Assembly: GCA_003284265.1 (NCBI GenBank)
Contig: QBVV01000002.1
Coordinates: forward strand, 62,001-126,000
DNA from: SAR116 cluster bacterium AG-313-A07
GTDB lineage: Bacteria > Pseudomonadota > Alphaproteobacteria > Thalassobaculales > Thalassobaculaceae
Length of the DNA stretch: 64,000 nt
Direction: 5' to 3'
How positions within the stretch are numbered: the first letter of the stretch is position 1; each line of letters begins with the position of its first letter. The notes under the pieces are model-generated. The model ran no database searches. It saw only the letters and a program-made list of their open reading frames with translations, and was not told the origin of the DNA. The position numbers and the translations under genes were made by a program. Positions 16,454-25,478 of this stretch are shown here, one piece after another.

Positions 16454-17758
16454 TTAAGATAAAGGGCCAGGCCATCGGCCAAGGGCTGGCGTCATAATCG
16501 GTTCTTTTTTTATTAATGGCTTTAAAGTTTTGTGTCCTATTCTCCAAAGTAAGAAACAAATGATTATTAAGTTAATTAAATTCCAAACAAATCCATTCAG
16601 GAAAGCGGCTTGGTATGAAAGAGTCCAATCATAAATTTCACCCGACAACCATCCGCCAAGCGCCATCCCTCCAATTGTTGCAGATAATACAATACCAACC
16701 CGGATACCGGCTTGGCTCGCAGGGAAATATTCCCTTACTAAAACAGCGTAAGCGGGGACGATACCTCCCTGAAATAGACCAAACATCGCTGAAACAATAT
16801 ATAATGATATCACACCATCTGCCGGAAGATATAATAACAGCGAAAAAGCCTGCAGTGATGAGCCAATAAATAGTGCCCACGCAGCCCCTACCCAATCGGT
16901 TAAGAAACCAAAAATTATTCTACTCACAACTCCCAGACCGAACATTATTGAGAGCATCTCCGCTCCCCTCTTTGCTCCTATATTTAAATCAACGCAATGA
17001 GCAACTATGTGAACCTGTGGCATCGCCATCGCAACACAGCAGGTTATTCCTGCAACTATTAGAAGGGTTTGCAGCAAACTTGGGGACATTATAGAGACAC
17101 CTGAACTTTTATTTTGGCCTCCCATAGTACCTGTTGTTTGAGAAGGAGCTTCCCCTCGAAGGAATAGAGCAAATGGCACCATTATAAGAAAGCAAATTCC
17201 ACCAATTATCAGATGCGTATCGCGCCAGCCTAAATTTTCGGACAAATAATGAACGAATGGGGGCCAGATCGTTCCTGCAACATAGCTACCTGATGCAGCT
17301 AAAGACATGGCGATACCGCGTCTTCGGACAAACCAATGGGAGACAGAGGCTATCATAGGTCCAAAGGTACCGGATGTTCCAAATGCACCAATAAGAAGGC
17401 CCTGGCAGAACAAAAACTGCCAAAAATTACTCGAAAAAGCCGCTCCAGTAAAACCAAGGCCCAAGCATAGAGCGGATATCAACGTGGGAACAACTACACC
17501 GAATTTATCTACCATACGGCCCATTACAACGTTGCCCACCATTATACCGATCATTGCAACTGTATATGGTAAAGATGCATCGCTACGATCTACTCCGAAG
17601 TGCCCTTGGATTTCAGGTATCAATACGACGGAGGACCACATACCGATACCGCCAACCGTGCCGATTACAAGCGACGCAGCCAAACGACACCAAGCGTAAG
17701 AACTATCTAACTTGTCTGATTGGGTTTCTTCTTTTGGCACATGGGAGACATCATCCAT
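16454..17758 (-). CDS. MFS transporter
   Basis: Major facilitator superfamily permease of about 434 residues with twelve predicted hydrophobic segments, in the inner membrane. The MFS loop 2-3 signature is seen as VMGRMVDKFGVVVP, and the N-terminal half carries typical helix-4/5 glycine-rich segments. The general pattern resembles oxalate/formate or monocarboxylate transporters (OFA/MCT-like). The start was placed at the ATG within ATGGATGA, overlapping the LLM stop by 8 nt, which suggests translational coupling; a further ATG at 17773 would add five residues. It is co-transcribed with the LLM oxidoreductase and crotonase genes, so it probably imports or exports their substrate. Confidence 0.87.
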   Translation of the reverse strand: MDDVSHVPKEETQSDKLDSSYAWCRLAASLVIGTVGGIGMWSSVVLIPEIQGHFGVDRSDASLPYTVAMIGIMVGNVVMGRMVDKFGVVVPTLISALCLGLGFTGAAFSSNFWQFLFCQGLLIGAFGTSGTFGPMIASVSHWFVRRRGIAMSLAASGSYVAGTIWPPFVHYLSENLGWRDTHLIIGGICFLIMVPFALFLRGEAPSQTTGTMGGQNKSSGVSIMSPSLLQTLLIVAGITCCVAMAMPQVHIVAHCVDLNIGAKRGAEMLSIMFGLGVVSRIIFGFLTDWVGAAWALFIGSSLQAFSLLLYLPADGVISLYIVSAMFGLFQGGIVPAYAVLVREYFPASQAGIRVGIVLSATIGGMALGGWLSGEIYDWTLSYQAAFLNGFVWNLINLIIICFLLWRIGHKTLKPLIKKEPIMTPALGRWPGPLS

Positions 17759-18629
17759 TAGGTGAAAATGCATTTAAAGCTGCAAGGTCTGGCCCTAATC
17801 CGCCATCAGGCCTAAAGGCTTGTATAACAACTTGGTCGGCTCCTGCCTTGAAATGCGCGTCAATACAGTCTTGGATAACCTCCTCATTACCCCAAACAAC
17901 CATCGCATCTAAAAACCTTGTCGAAGCTTTTCCCGTGACCTCTTCTTCTGTAAACCCGAGCCTAAACCAGTTATTACGATAATTATTCATTGTCATATAT
18001 GGCGCCATTTGTTCCCGCTGTACCGCCCTTGCTACTCCTTCATCCTCTGTCAGACAGATTTTCTGTTCAACACACAACCAAGCTTCTGGTCCCATAACTT
18101 TTCGAGCTTCAGCAGTATGATCCGGTGTAACACAATACGGTAATGCCCCTTTGGCACTCACAGATGCCAACTCCAACATTTTTGGACCAAGCGCCGCCAA
18201 AACAATTGCCCGATCATCAAATTTAATCGTTGGATCTATTTGAGCAGAAACCATATCTCTTAGATATTGTCGCATGGTAGTCACCGGTTTTCCGTAAGAG
18301 TGACCCCGAGCCCCCTCAACCAGAGGAATATGACTGACGCCAAGGCCAAGGACAAATCGCCCCCCATAAAGTCGATTTAAACTATCATATCCCTGGGCTG
18401 CAGTGACTGCATCTCGTGCATAAATATTAGCAATCCCGCTGGCCACAATTAAATCCTGAGTGTTAGAAAGGAGATATCCGGCTACAACCAATGCTTCGTA
18501 AGATAAAGACTCCGGATACCAAAGGGTCTGATAACCAAAATGCTCTACAGTCTCGGCTAATTCAGCAAGTTGGTCTCTATCTAACACATTCGTTCTAGCC
18601 CAGACCCCTAATCCGCTTGGCTTCCGCAT
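17751..18629 (-). CDS. LLM-class (luciferase-like) flavin oxidoreductase
   Basis: About 292 residues with the bacterial luciferase-like TIM-barrel pattern. It resembles the group often labelled probable F420-dependent oxidoreductases (MSMEG_4141 type): GVWARTNV at the N-terminus, FGYQTLWYPES, GLGVSHIPLVEG and DAMVVWGNEEVIQ near the C-terminus. In an alphaproteobacterium the cofactor could be FMN instead of F420; F420 genes are not seen here. The second of two adjacent ATGs was chosen, since GGAG lies 6 nt before it. It sits between the crotonase gene (72 nt upstream) and the MFS gene (8-nt overlap). Substrate unknown. Confidence 0.85.
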   Translation of the reverse strand: MRKPSGLGVWARTNVLDRDQLAELAETVEHFGYQTLWYPESLSYEALVVAGYLLSNTQDLIVASGIANIYARDAVTAAQGYDSLNRLYGGRFVLGLGVSHIPLVEGARGHSYGKPVTTMRQYLRDMVSAQIDPTIKFDDRAIVLAALGPKMLELASVSAKGALPYCVTPDHTAEARKVMGPEAWLCVEQKICLTEDEGVARAVQREQMAPYMTMNNYRNNWFRLGFTEEEVTGKASTRFLDAMVVWGNEEVIQDCIDAHFKAGADQVVIQAFRPDGGLGPDLAALNAFSPNG

Positions 18630-18701
18630 CATCTTCTCCATGAAACAGTAAATGTTGTTCGTTTTAAAAACTATTAATATGACAACATATTCTTTGACTA
18701 A

Positions 18702-19451
18702 TTAATTACCAGTGAAATTCGGTTTCCGCTTCTCCCTAAAAGCCGCCCCACCTTCCTTTTGATCATCACTGCTTCGAATAGCAAGTAATTCTCTCCGAGC
18801 TAGTGCATGTAATTCAGATGGCCCTTTTGGGGTAACGCTATCTCTCACAAATCGTTTGATCATTCCCACAACCAACGGTGCACTATTTGCTAAAATACGA
18901 GCATAATTCATGGCTGCTTCAACCTGCTGTCCCTCAGGAACCACCTCATTCACCATTCCAACTTCATATGCTCTCTGAGCATCAAAGTGCCTTCCTGTTA
19001 ACATAAATTCCATCGCTATTTTGTGAGGCAAACGGGCAGCTGTGCTTGCTATAAGACCGCCGCAAAAACCCATTTGAGCTTCCGGATAAAAGAAATCAGC
19101 ATTTTCTGCCGCAATCGCTAAATCACAGAATTGAACGAGGCAATAGGCTCCGCCCACACAATATCCAGCGACAGCTGCTATAACTGGCTTATCAATGATC
19201 ACTCCAACACCAGGCATGCATTCCCACAAGTCCGGGTCAGTCGGTGGGTCTTTAATATCTGCCCCCACAGAAAAGGCTTTGTCGCCGGAACTTGTTAATA
19301 CCGCGCATTGGTCACCAGAATCTCTATATTGAACAAATGCATCTCTCAAAGCAGCAACTAAATCATTTGATAATGCATTCATTTTTTCAGGTCTGTTTAT
19401 AGTAATCAGAGCTATCCGCTCATTTGATTCATAAGTAACCAACTCGCTCAT
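18702..19451 (-). CDS. Enoyl-CoA hydratase/isomerase family (crotonase) protein
   Basis: Crotonase-fold enzyme of 249 residues acting on an acyl-CoA. The first oxyanion-hole segment is SVGADIKD (61-68), the second is CVGGAYC (98-104), and the region PEAQMG (123-128) keeps a glutamate (Glu124) at the position of hydratase Glu164. The other hydratase glutamate (Glu144 in rat enzyme) is replaced by Cys104, so simple water addition is doubtful; an isomerase, hydrolase or decarboxylase role is possible. The MSELVTYE start was preferred because family members begin 8-12 residues before the first beta strand; an upstream ATG at 19523 adds an uncharacteristic tail. It heads the crotonase-LLM-MFS run. 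Confidence 0.85.
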   Translation of the reverse strand: MSELVTYESNERIALITINRPEKMNALSNDLVAALRDAFVQYRDSGDQCAVLTSSGDKAFSVGADIKDPPTDPDLWECMPGVGVIIDKPVIAAVAGYCVGGAYCLVQFCDLAIAAENADFFYPEAQMGFCGGLIASTAARLPHKIAMEFMLTGRHFDAQRAYEVGMVNEVVPEGQQVEAAMNYARILANSAPLVVGMIKRFVRDSVTPKGPSELHALARRELLAIRSSDDQKEGGAAFREKRKPNFTGN

Positions 19452-19759
19452 TTTTTCGACCATTCTTCCAAGAGTGTTAATATTGATTTTTTGTAAACTT
19501 TCCATCCAATTCCAGGGAACCATTTGATCCCATGGGTTTCCTTTACAACATTGTTATTGTGAATTGAAAGGCACAACTACTTTTTCACATTCATCATGTG
19601 GCTAATCTAAAATATCCACTAATTGATTCCAAAAAGAGAGTTTTTTAGGTTAATCTTTAAATTTTCACCCTCAATAGAAGTTACAAATATAAAAGCAGCG
19701 TTCAAATCATCTCAAGCTTCTATTGTAAATTCCTTTTATTTTTGAAAAGGGTCCTGAAA

Positions 19760-21049
19760 ATGAATGTATTTAATACAGATCAGTCTGCAGAAGCGTTAAT
19801 TTCTCGAGCTAACAAAGTTCTACCGGCCGGTAGTTTTGGGAATATGCCTGGTGATATCGTGCTCGAACGAGGTAAAGCTGGCAGAGTCTGGGATATAAAG
19901 GGAACCGAATATGTAGATTATCTTCTTGGATCGGGGCCAATGTTCGTTGGTCATGCACATCCAGATGTGACTAAAGCAATAACGGAGCAAGCCCCCCAAG
20001 GAACGACCTTTTTTGCTAACAATCAACACGGAATCAAACTGGCAGAAGAAATTTGTGAAGCGATGGCGTGTGCGGACCAACTGCGTTTTGTAAGTTCAGG
20101 TTCCGAGGCTACGCTATACGCGATGCGTTTAGCTAGAGCATATAGAAAGCGCGATAAAATATTGAAGTTTGAAGGTGGTTACCATGGAATGAGCGATTAC
20201 TCATTGATGAGCCTAGCACCAACACGTCTCGCAAATTACCCGCAGGCATTACCAGACTCTGCAGGCATTCCCAAACAAGTCTCCAACGAAGTAATTATTG
20301 CTCCATTTAACGATATCGAAACAGTTAAAAGCCTTATAACTGAATATCAAGATGAATTAGGCGGGGTTATTGTAGAACCATTTCAAAGGTTGATACCTCC
20401 GGCTCCCGGGTTTCTTGAAATGTTGAGAGAAATCACACTAAAGTATGAAATACCATTGATATTTGACGAAATCGTTACTGGTTTTCGTTTCTCCTATGGA
20501 GGAGCCCAAGATTATTACGGGGTTACACCGGACTTGTGTACATTAGGAAAAATTATTGGCGGTGGGTTTCCTGTAGCAGCTGTTTGCGGCAATAAGGAAA
20601 TTATGAAGCATTTCGATAAAGCACTAGTCGGAGAGGAAAACTTCCTTCCTCAAATAGGAACACTCAGTGGTAATCCATTGGCTTCCGTTGCTGGATTAGC
20701 AACGCTCAATATATTAAAACCTGCATCAAGTTATCAGAAGGTTTTTGAGACCGGACGGCAACTGATGGAAGGACTACGGGCAGCCCTTCAGGATAATGGA
20801 CACGTAGCGCAAATCACAGGAGAGCCAGCACTTTTCGATGTCTTTTTCTCAGATAGAAAAATTAAAAATTACCGGGATGTATTGCAATCCGATGCGGGAA
20901 AGTCGAGATCGTTCAATCAACTGCTTCGAAAACAGAAAATTTTCAAGAGTGATAGTAAATTCTATGTTTCATTGGCTCATACACAAGATGACATCGATTT
21001 AACTATTTCAGCAATGAATCATGCAGCCAAAGCACTCAAAGAAGTTTAA
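19760..21049 (+). CDS. Class III aminotransferase, glutamate-1-semialdehyde aminomutase-like
   Basis: PLP-dependent fold-type I enzyme of 429 residues. PLP contacts are visible: SSGSEAT (112-118), GYHG (140-143), the FDEI aspartate (Asp236) and the Schiff-base Lys264 in LGKIIGGGFP. These match HemL and related omega-aminotransferases. True HemL is usually monocistronic and strongly conserved; this copy has a divergent N-terminus and a variant C-terminus, so it may be a catabolic paralogue acting on an amino acid or amine. The ATG at 19760 was chosen over a TTG at 19742 because AGGG lies about 9 nt upstream. Convergent with an SDR gene. Substrate not assignable. Confidence 0.87.
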   Translation: MNVFNTDQSAEALISRANKVLPAGSFGNMPGDIVLERGKAGRVWDIKGTEYVDYLLGSGPMFVGHAHPDVTKAITEQAPQGTTFFANNQHGIKLAEEICEAMACADQLRFVSSGSEATLYAMRLARAYRKRDKILKFEGGYHGMSDYSLMSLAPTRLANYPQALPDSAGIPKQVSNEVIIAPFNDIETVKSLITEYQDELGGVIVEPFQRLIPPAPGFLEMLREITLKYEIPLIFDEIVTGFRFSYGGAQDYYGVTPDLCTLGKIIGGGFPVAAVCGNKEIMKHFDKALVGEENFLPQIGTLSGNPLASVAGLATLNILKPASSYQKVFETGRQLMEGLRAALQDNGHVAQITGEPALFDVFFSDRKIKNYRDVLQSDAGKSRSFNQLLRKQKIFKSDSKFYVSLAHTQDDIDLTISAMNHAAKALKEV

Positions 21050-21055
21050 AGTTCT

Positions 21056-21094
21056 GCCGTTAAACCATTTCTCGAAATAAAGAAAATGAACGGC
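21056..21094. terminator. Possible convergent-gene hairpin
   Basis: GCCGTT (21056-21061) and AACGGC (21089-21094) form a perfect outer stem; CATTTCT and AGAAAATG can extend it inside. It lies in the 51-nt gap between the aminotransferase (plus) and SDR (minus) stops. There is no T-tract, so it could be an unconventional terminator or only chance. Confidence 0.28.
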
Positions 21095-21100
21095 GAATCT

Positions 21101-21850
21101 TTATAACATCTGGCCACCGTCAACGGCGATAGTTTCGCCAGTTATCCATGATGCGGCATCAGACCCCAGAAATACTGCTAGTTTGGCCACCTCATCTGGC
21201 TCCCCCAACCTGCCAAATGGTATTGAGTTCTGAATCCCCGCATACAAAGTTGGATTATTTTTTTTTGCATCATCCCAAGTACCTCCGGGAAATTCTATAG
21301 ACCCCGGGGCTATACAATTTACCCTTATATTTTTTTTAGCTAATTGGAGAGCCTGGGTCTTTGTATATTGGATAACCGCCGCTTTAACAGCGCCATATGG
21401 TGGGGTCCGCAATGAGGAAGTGAGGCCTGAGATAGAAGACGTGTGAATTAACGCTCCACCACCTGCTTTTTCGATATGGGGCACAGCCGCCCAAGATCCG
21501 CGAACCAATGCCATCAAATCAATATCCAACCCCACCTGCCACCCTTGCTCATCATCGGTACGGCCAAACCCTGACGGATTATTAACCAGAATGTTTAAAC
21601 CATCTAAAGCGGTAACCGCACTCTCAATATACTCCTGTAATGCAATAGGGTCCGATACGTCGCAGGTTTTAGCATGCACCGTCCCTCCAGCTGTTTCTAT
21701 TAACTCGCGGGCTTTATCCAAGTTCTCCTGGCCTCTAGCACATATTGATACAGCAGCACCCTCCTTAGCAAACCCTTCCGCTATGGCTAAACCAATTCCT
21801 TTGCTTCCACCTGTGACGATCACACATTTGCCTTTAAGTTTTAAATCCAT
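21101..21850 (-). CDS. Short-chain dehydrogenase/reductase (FabG-like)
   Basis: SDR of 249 residues with TGGSKGIG (13-20), NNPSG (90-94, variant of NNAG), Ser139 (HTSS), Tyr152 and Lys156 (YGAVK) and ETIAVDGGQML at the end. The basic residue after beta-2 (ICARGQ) suggests NADP(H). It resembles 3-oxoacyl-ACP reductase-like and other catabolic SDRs; fatty-acid synthesis is unlikely because no fab genes are near. RecQ starts upstream at 23716 and its stop is 39 nt before this gene, so it may be read from the recQ transcript. Product and substrate unknown. Confidence 0.88.
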   Translation of the reverse strand: MDLKLKGKCVIVTGGSKGIGLAIAEGFAKEGAAVSICARGQENLDKARELIETAGGTVHAKTCDVSDPIALQEYIESAVTALDGLNILVNNPSGFGRTDDEQGWQVGLDIDLMALVRGSWAAVPHIEKAGGGALIHTSSISGLTSSLRTPPYGAVKAAVIQYTKTQALQLAKKNIRVNCIAPGSIEFPGGTWDDAKKNNPTLYAGIQNSIPFGRLGEPDEVAKLAVFLGSDAASWITGETIAVDGGQML

Positions 21851-21889
21851 TTTAAGTTCCCAACATACAGTTCAACAAATAAGATAATT

Positions 21890-23716
21890 TTATGCGGCCG
21901 GCTTTATATTTTTTATCAACTCAATAAAAGGCTGTGCCAAGTCCTCTAATTTCTTTGCCCCTACTCCATGAACTGTGGCAAATTCATCCCTAGTACGAGG
22001 TGCTTTTAGTGTCATATCTTGCAGAGCTCTATCGGTGAAAACTACGTAAGGAGGCACTCTTCGAGCTCTAGCAAGTTTTGAGCGAAGCATTTTTAATTCT
22101 TTCAACAGGTTTACATCTAAACCATTGAGGTCTGATTGTTCAAGTTTGATTGGGTCTTGTCGTCTTCCCCTCTTTTTCTCTTTAGAGAGTTCTCTATATT
22201 TGAATTCCACTTCCCCGGAGTTCAAAGCATGTCCCAAAGCCGTAAGCTTCAGACTACCATATTCACGCACATCTAGTTCCAGAAAGCCACTTGCAACGAG
22301 TTGTCTAAGGATCGACTGCCATTCTCCCTTCTTCTTAGCGCTGCCCGCGCCATAGCCACTCAAAAATTCGTGCTTTAAACGCCCTATTTTTTCCGAGTTA
22401 CTACCCCTTACGATATCTATAATATGACTAGCTCCAAATACCTCACCAGTTTCTAAAATAATATTCAATATTACCTTTCCTTCACTTGTACCGTCAGTGA
22501 ACGATGTAGGCTCTAAACAGACGTCACAATTTTTACAATCATCCGTATATTCACCGAAATAAGATAATAAGCTTCTGCGTCTGCAACTCGGGGCCTCACA
22601 ATATCCAAGTAATGCTGTCAATCTTTGATGCTCGCGTCTCCGTCTATCGTCCCCACCATCCTCCTGCTCTATAAAAACACGCCTCATGCGAATGTCATCC
22701 AACCCGTACAACATTAACACCTCTGCGGGTTTACCATCGCGCCCAGCACGCCCAATCTCCTGATAATAAGCTTCGATACTTGAGGGTAAGTCTGCGTGTA
22801 GGACGAACCTAATATCAGGTTTGTCAATACCCATGCCAAAGGCTATTGTTGCCACCATGACCACACCTTCTTGTGTCATAAACCGATCCTGGTTTTTTTC
22901 TCTTTCCGACTTTTCCATTCCAGCATGGTAGGAGATCGCTTCATAACCGTTTTCGACCAGAAAAGCCGTTGTTTCATCAGTTTTTTTCCGGGACAAACAA
23001 TAGATTATACCGCTGCCCCCCTTCTTTGCCCGCAAGAAAGACAGCATTTGCCGACGCCAATCCTGTTTTCCAGCCACGCTAAGTTTGATATTAGGCCTAT
23101 CAAAACCTGTTACAAAAACCGCGGCTTTTTTATTGAATAGTTGATCAACTATATCCTCACGCGTGACCTTATCAGCTGTCGCTGTTAATGCAGCTATCGG
23201 GGTTCCGGGAAACAAAGTTCTCAAACGCGTAAGTTGCTCATACTCAGGCCGAAAAGAAGGTCCCCATTGCGAGATACAATGAGCCTCATCTATTGCAAAA
23301 AGTTTAACCGGAAGCTCTCTTAAAGCAACGAGCATTTTCTCACTCATGAGGCGCTCAGGGGCCATGTAAAGAATCGGTGCAATACCCGCCTTAACTTTTT
23401 TCCACGATGCTATATTGTCATTTCTATCACGCCCCGAATTTATCGTTTCTGCTAAAACGCCATTAAGTCGCAACGCGGCTACTTGATCCTGCATGAGTGC
23501 AACAAGGGGTGATACTACTATTGTTAGTCCCCCAAGCATAAGGGAGGGTATCTGAAAACATAGTGATTTTCCCGACCCCGTCGGCATTACAGCAAGTGTA
23601 TTTTTCCCAGCTAACAAACTGTCTACAACTTGCTCCTGACCAGTTCGATAACTCTTGAATCCATATACAGTCTTCAAGATTGATAGTTTTTGGCTTTCAA
23701 AATCAACGGAAGACAT
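21890..23716 (-). CDS. recQ: ATP-dependent DNA helicase RecQ
   Basis: 3'-5' DNA helicase in recombination and fork repair. The 608-residue protein holds the complete RecQ layout: Walker A PTGSGKS (45-51), DEAH box (143-146) followed by the aromatic-rich loop WGPSFRPEY (151-159), motif VI QEIGRAGRDG (319-328), the RQC zinc site (Cys373/378 and Cys394, Cys397, Cys400 in CKNCDVC), a winged helix, and one HRDC domain from about 530 to the end. The loop differs from E. coli WGHDFRPEY by His-Asp to Pro-Ser, a variation I associate with alphaproteobacterial RecQ. It is complete and flanked by sthA-type (61 nt upstream) and SDR genes. Confidence 0.95.
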   Translation of the reverse strand: MSSVDFESQKLSILKTVYGFKSYRTGQEQVVDSLLAGKNTLAVMPTGSGKSLCFQIPSLMLGGLTIVVSPLVALMQDQVAALRLNGVLAETINSGRDRNDNIASWKKVKAGIAPILYMAPERLMSEKMLVALRELPVKLFAIDEAHCISQWGPSFRPEYEQLTRLRTLFPGTPIAALTATADKVTREDIVDQLFNKKAAVFVTGFDRPNIKLSVAGKQDWRRQMLSFLRAKKGGSGIIYCLSRKKTDETTAFLVENGYEAISYHAGMEKSEREKNQDRFMTQEGVVMVATIAFGMGIDKPDIRFVLHADLPSSIEAYYQEIGRAGRDGKPAEVLMLYGLDDIRMRRVFIEQEDGGDDRRRREHQRLTALLGYCEAPSCRRRSLLSYFGEYTDDCKNCDVCLEPTSFTDGTSEGKVILNIILETGEVFGASHIIDIVRGSNSEKIGRLKHEFLSGYGAGSAKKKGEWQSILRQLVASGFLELDVREYGSLKLTALGHALNSGEVEFKYRELSKEKKRGRRQDPIKLEQSDLNGLDVNLLKELKMLRSKLARARRVPPYVVFTDRALQDMTLKAPRTRDEFATVHGVGAKKLEDLAQPFIELIKNIKPAA

Positions 23717-23777
23717 TCGATAAAACCCAGTTCACTAAATAAACAATCACTTTTTTAAACGATTAAAGTGATTCGGC

Positions 23778-25184
23778 TTAATTAGCACGCGGCATTCTAT
23801 TCCAAACATCAAGAGCGGCTATTTTATACGCCTCCGCCAGTGTTGGATAGTTGAATGTATTTTCAACAAAATATTCGACAGGGCCATTCAAATTCAAGAC
23901 GGCTTGGCCAATATGTATTAGTTCTGTCGCACCCTCGCCGATTATATGCACACCAAGAAGCTTGCGAGTTTCCAGGGAAACAATCATTTTCATCATGCCT
24001 GAATCTAATCCCATAATGTGGCCCCTCGAGGTCTCTCTAAACCTTGCTATGCCCACTTCGTAGGGGATCCCTGCGGCTTTAGCTTCCTCTTCCGTCATGC
24101 CAACAGTAGAAATTTCAGGAACTGAATAAATCCCATACGGAAAAAATTCTGGAGGCGCATAACCCAACTGGTTAAATGCATGGCAAGCGGCTATTCGCCC
24201 CTGTTCCATAGACGTCGACGCTAAACTTGGAAAACCAATTATATCGCCTACAGCATAGATGTGTGCAACATCTGTTTGGAATGTTTTGTCATCAACGGAC
24301 AACCTTCCTCTATCATCCGGAACTATTCCCACATCTTCAAGACCAAGTTCCCCAGTCGCACCATAACGACCCGCAGCGAAAAGAACCATATCGCTTCGGA
24401 TTAATCTCCCACTCTTCAAAGCAATTTTACATCGCCCATTTTTAACTCGCGTTATTTCCTCTATTGCGGTTCCCAAACGTAAGACAACACCTCTATCACG
24501 CAACTCATGCAAAAGTGTCGCTATTATCTCTTGATCAACAAAATCTAGAATAGTCTCTCGAGATTCTATTAATGTTACAGGAATGTCTAGCGCACTAAAA
24601 ATCGTCGCATATTCTACGCCTATTACGCCTCCTCCGATAACAGCGATACTTTTAGGTGCTCGTTTCATATTTAAGATTTCGTCGCTATCAAAAATCGAAA
24701 TCCCATCAAAAGGAATAAACTCTGGCCTGTATGGTTTGGATCCTGTCGCTATTATAAATTTATCTGATGAAACGATTAATTCTTCATCTTCGCCTAAAAT
24801 AACCTTTAAAGTATATGGATCTTGAAAGCACGCCATCCCGTGAAGTGTCTGAACACTGTTTCTAGCAAACTGATGTTCTAAAACCTCGACTTCGTGATCG
24901 AGTGTCATATGAAGACGTTTTTTTAAATCATCCGCGGTTATATTCTGCTTCACTCGATACGAGCGACCATAAAATTCACGCTCACGCCAGCCGGATAAAT
25001 TTAATGAAGTTTCCCGTAATGTCTTACTGGGTATAGTTCCTGTATGAACAGAGACACCGCCTACACGTTTTCCCCTTTCAACCACGAGAACGCTTTTGCC
25101 AAATTTTGCGGCTTGAATTGCTGCGCGCCGTCCTCCCGGACCACTTCCTATCACAATGAGGTCGTAATGATCTTTATACGTCAT
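23778..25184 (-). CDS. sthA: Soluble pyridine-nucleotide transhydrogenase (SthA type)
   Basis: FAD flavoprotein that exchanges hydride between NADPH and NAD in the cytoplasm. About 468 residues with FAD motif GSGPGG (13-18) and Glu36, a second nucleotide-binding GGGVIGVEYA and the C-terminal dimerisation domain. The equivalent of the redox disulphide in lipoamide dehydrogenase reads GGVSVHTGTIPSK (42-54): both cysteines are absent, which distinguishes SthA from thiol-disulphide oxidoreductases. The ATG at 25184 was used; a TTG at 25196 would add four residues, and neither has a strong ribosome site. It neighbours recQ on the same strand (61-nt gap). Confidence 0.9.
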   Translation of the reverse strand: MTYKDHYDLIVIGSGPGGRRAAIQAAKFGKSVLVVERGKRVGGVSVHTGTIPSKTLRETSLNLSGWREREFYGRSYRVKQNITADDLKKRLHMTLDHEVEVLEHQFARNSVQTLHGMACFQDPYTLKVILGEDEELIVSSDKFIIATGSKPYRPEFIPFDGISIFDSDEILNMKRAPKSIAVIGGGVIGVEYATIFSALDIPVTLIESRETILDFVDQEIIATLLHELRDRGVVLRLGTAIEEITRVKNGRCKIALKSGRLIRSDMVLFAAGRYGATGELGLEDVGIVPDDRGRLSVDDKTFQTDVAHIYAVGDIIGFPSLASTSMEQGRIAACHAFNQLGYAPPEFFPYGIYSVPEISTVGMTEEEAKAAGIPYEVGIARFRETSRGHIMGLDSGMMKMIVSLETRKLLGVHIIGEGATELIHIGQAVLNLNGPVEYFVENTFNYPTLAEAYKIAALDVWNRMPRAN

Positions 25185-25478
25185 TAGATTAGCCAAACAT
25201 CAAACAAATCAGCAACAAACTATAATAGGCTACTACTATCCGTCTTTCCTAGGACTTCAAATATCCTGTTAGTTTCATCTCAATTACACGTCATAATGAA
25301 CTATTTTCTAGTAATTTGATAGTGATTACGACTGATGTGAATATTGACAAAATCAAAACCCGCTAATTTTCTCTAGGCACCCAATATATTGTAGTTTTTA
25401 ATGCAAAGTTTGATATCAGATCATCACTATGGTTTAAAGGAATGTTGAACTTATAAAATCGGCAAAGGAGGCAGGCTT
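25185..25478. other. Divergent intergenic region (sthA / GMC)
   Basis: About 294 nt with no gene. It serves as promoter region for sthA (minus) and the second GMC oxidoreductase (plus). A consensus -35 TTGACA occurs on the plus strand at 25344-25349, but the hexamer 17 nt further is only TTTTCT, so the promoter is not convincing. A short perfect palindrome TGATATCA lies near 25420. A strong ribosome site (AAGGAGG) precedes the GMC start. Confidence 0.4.
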
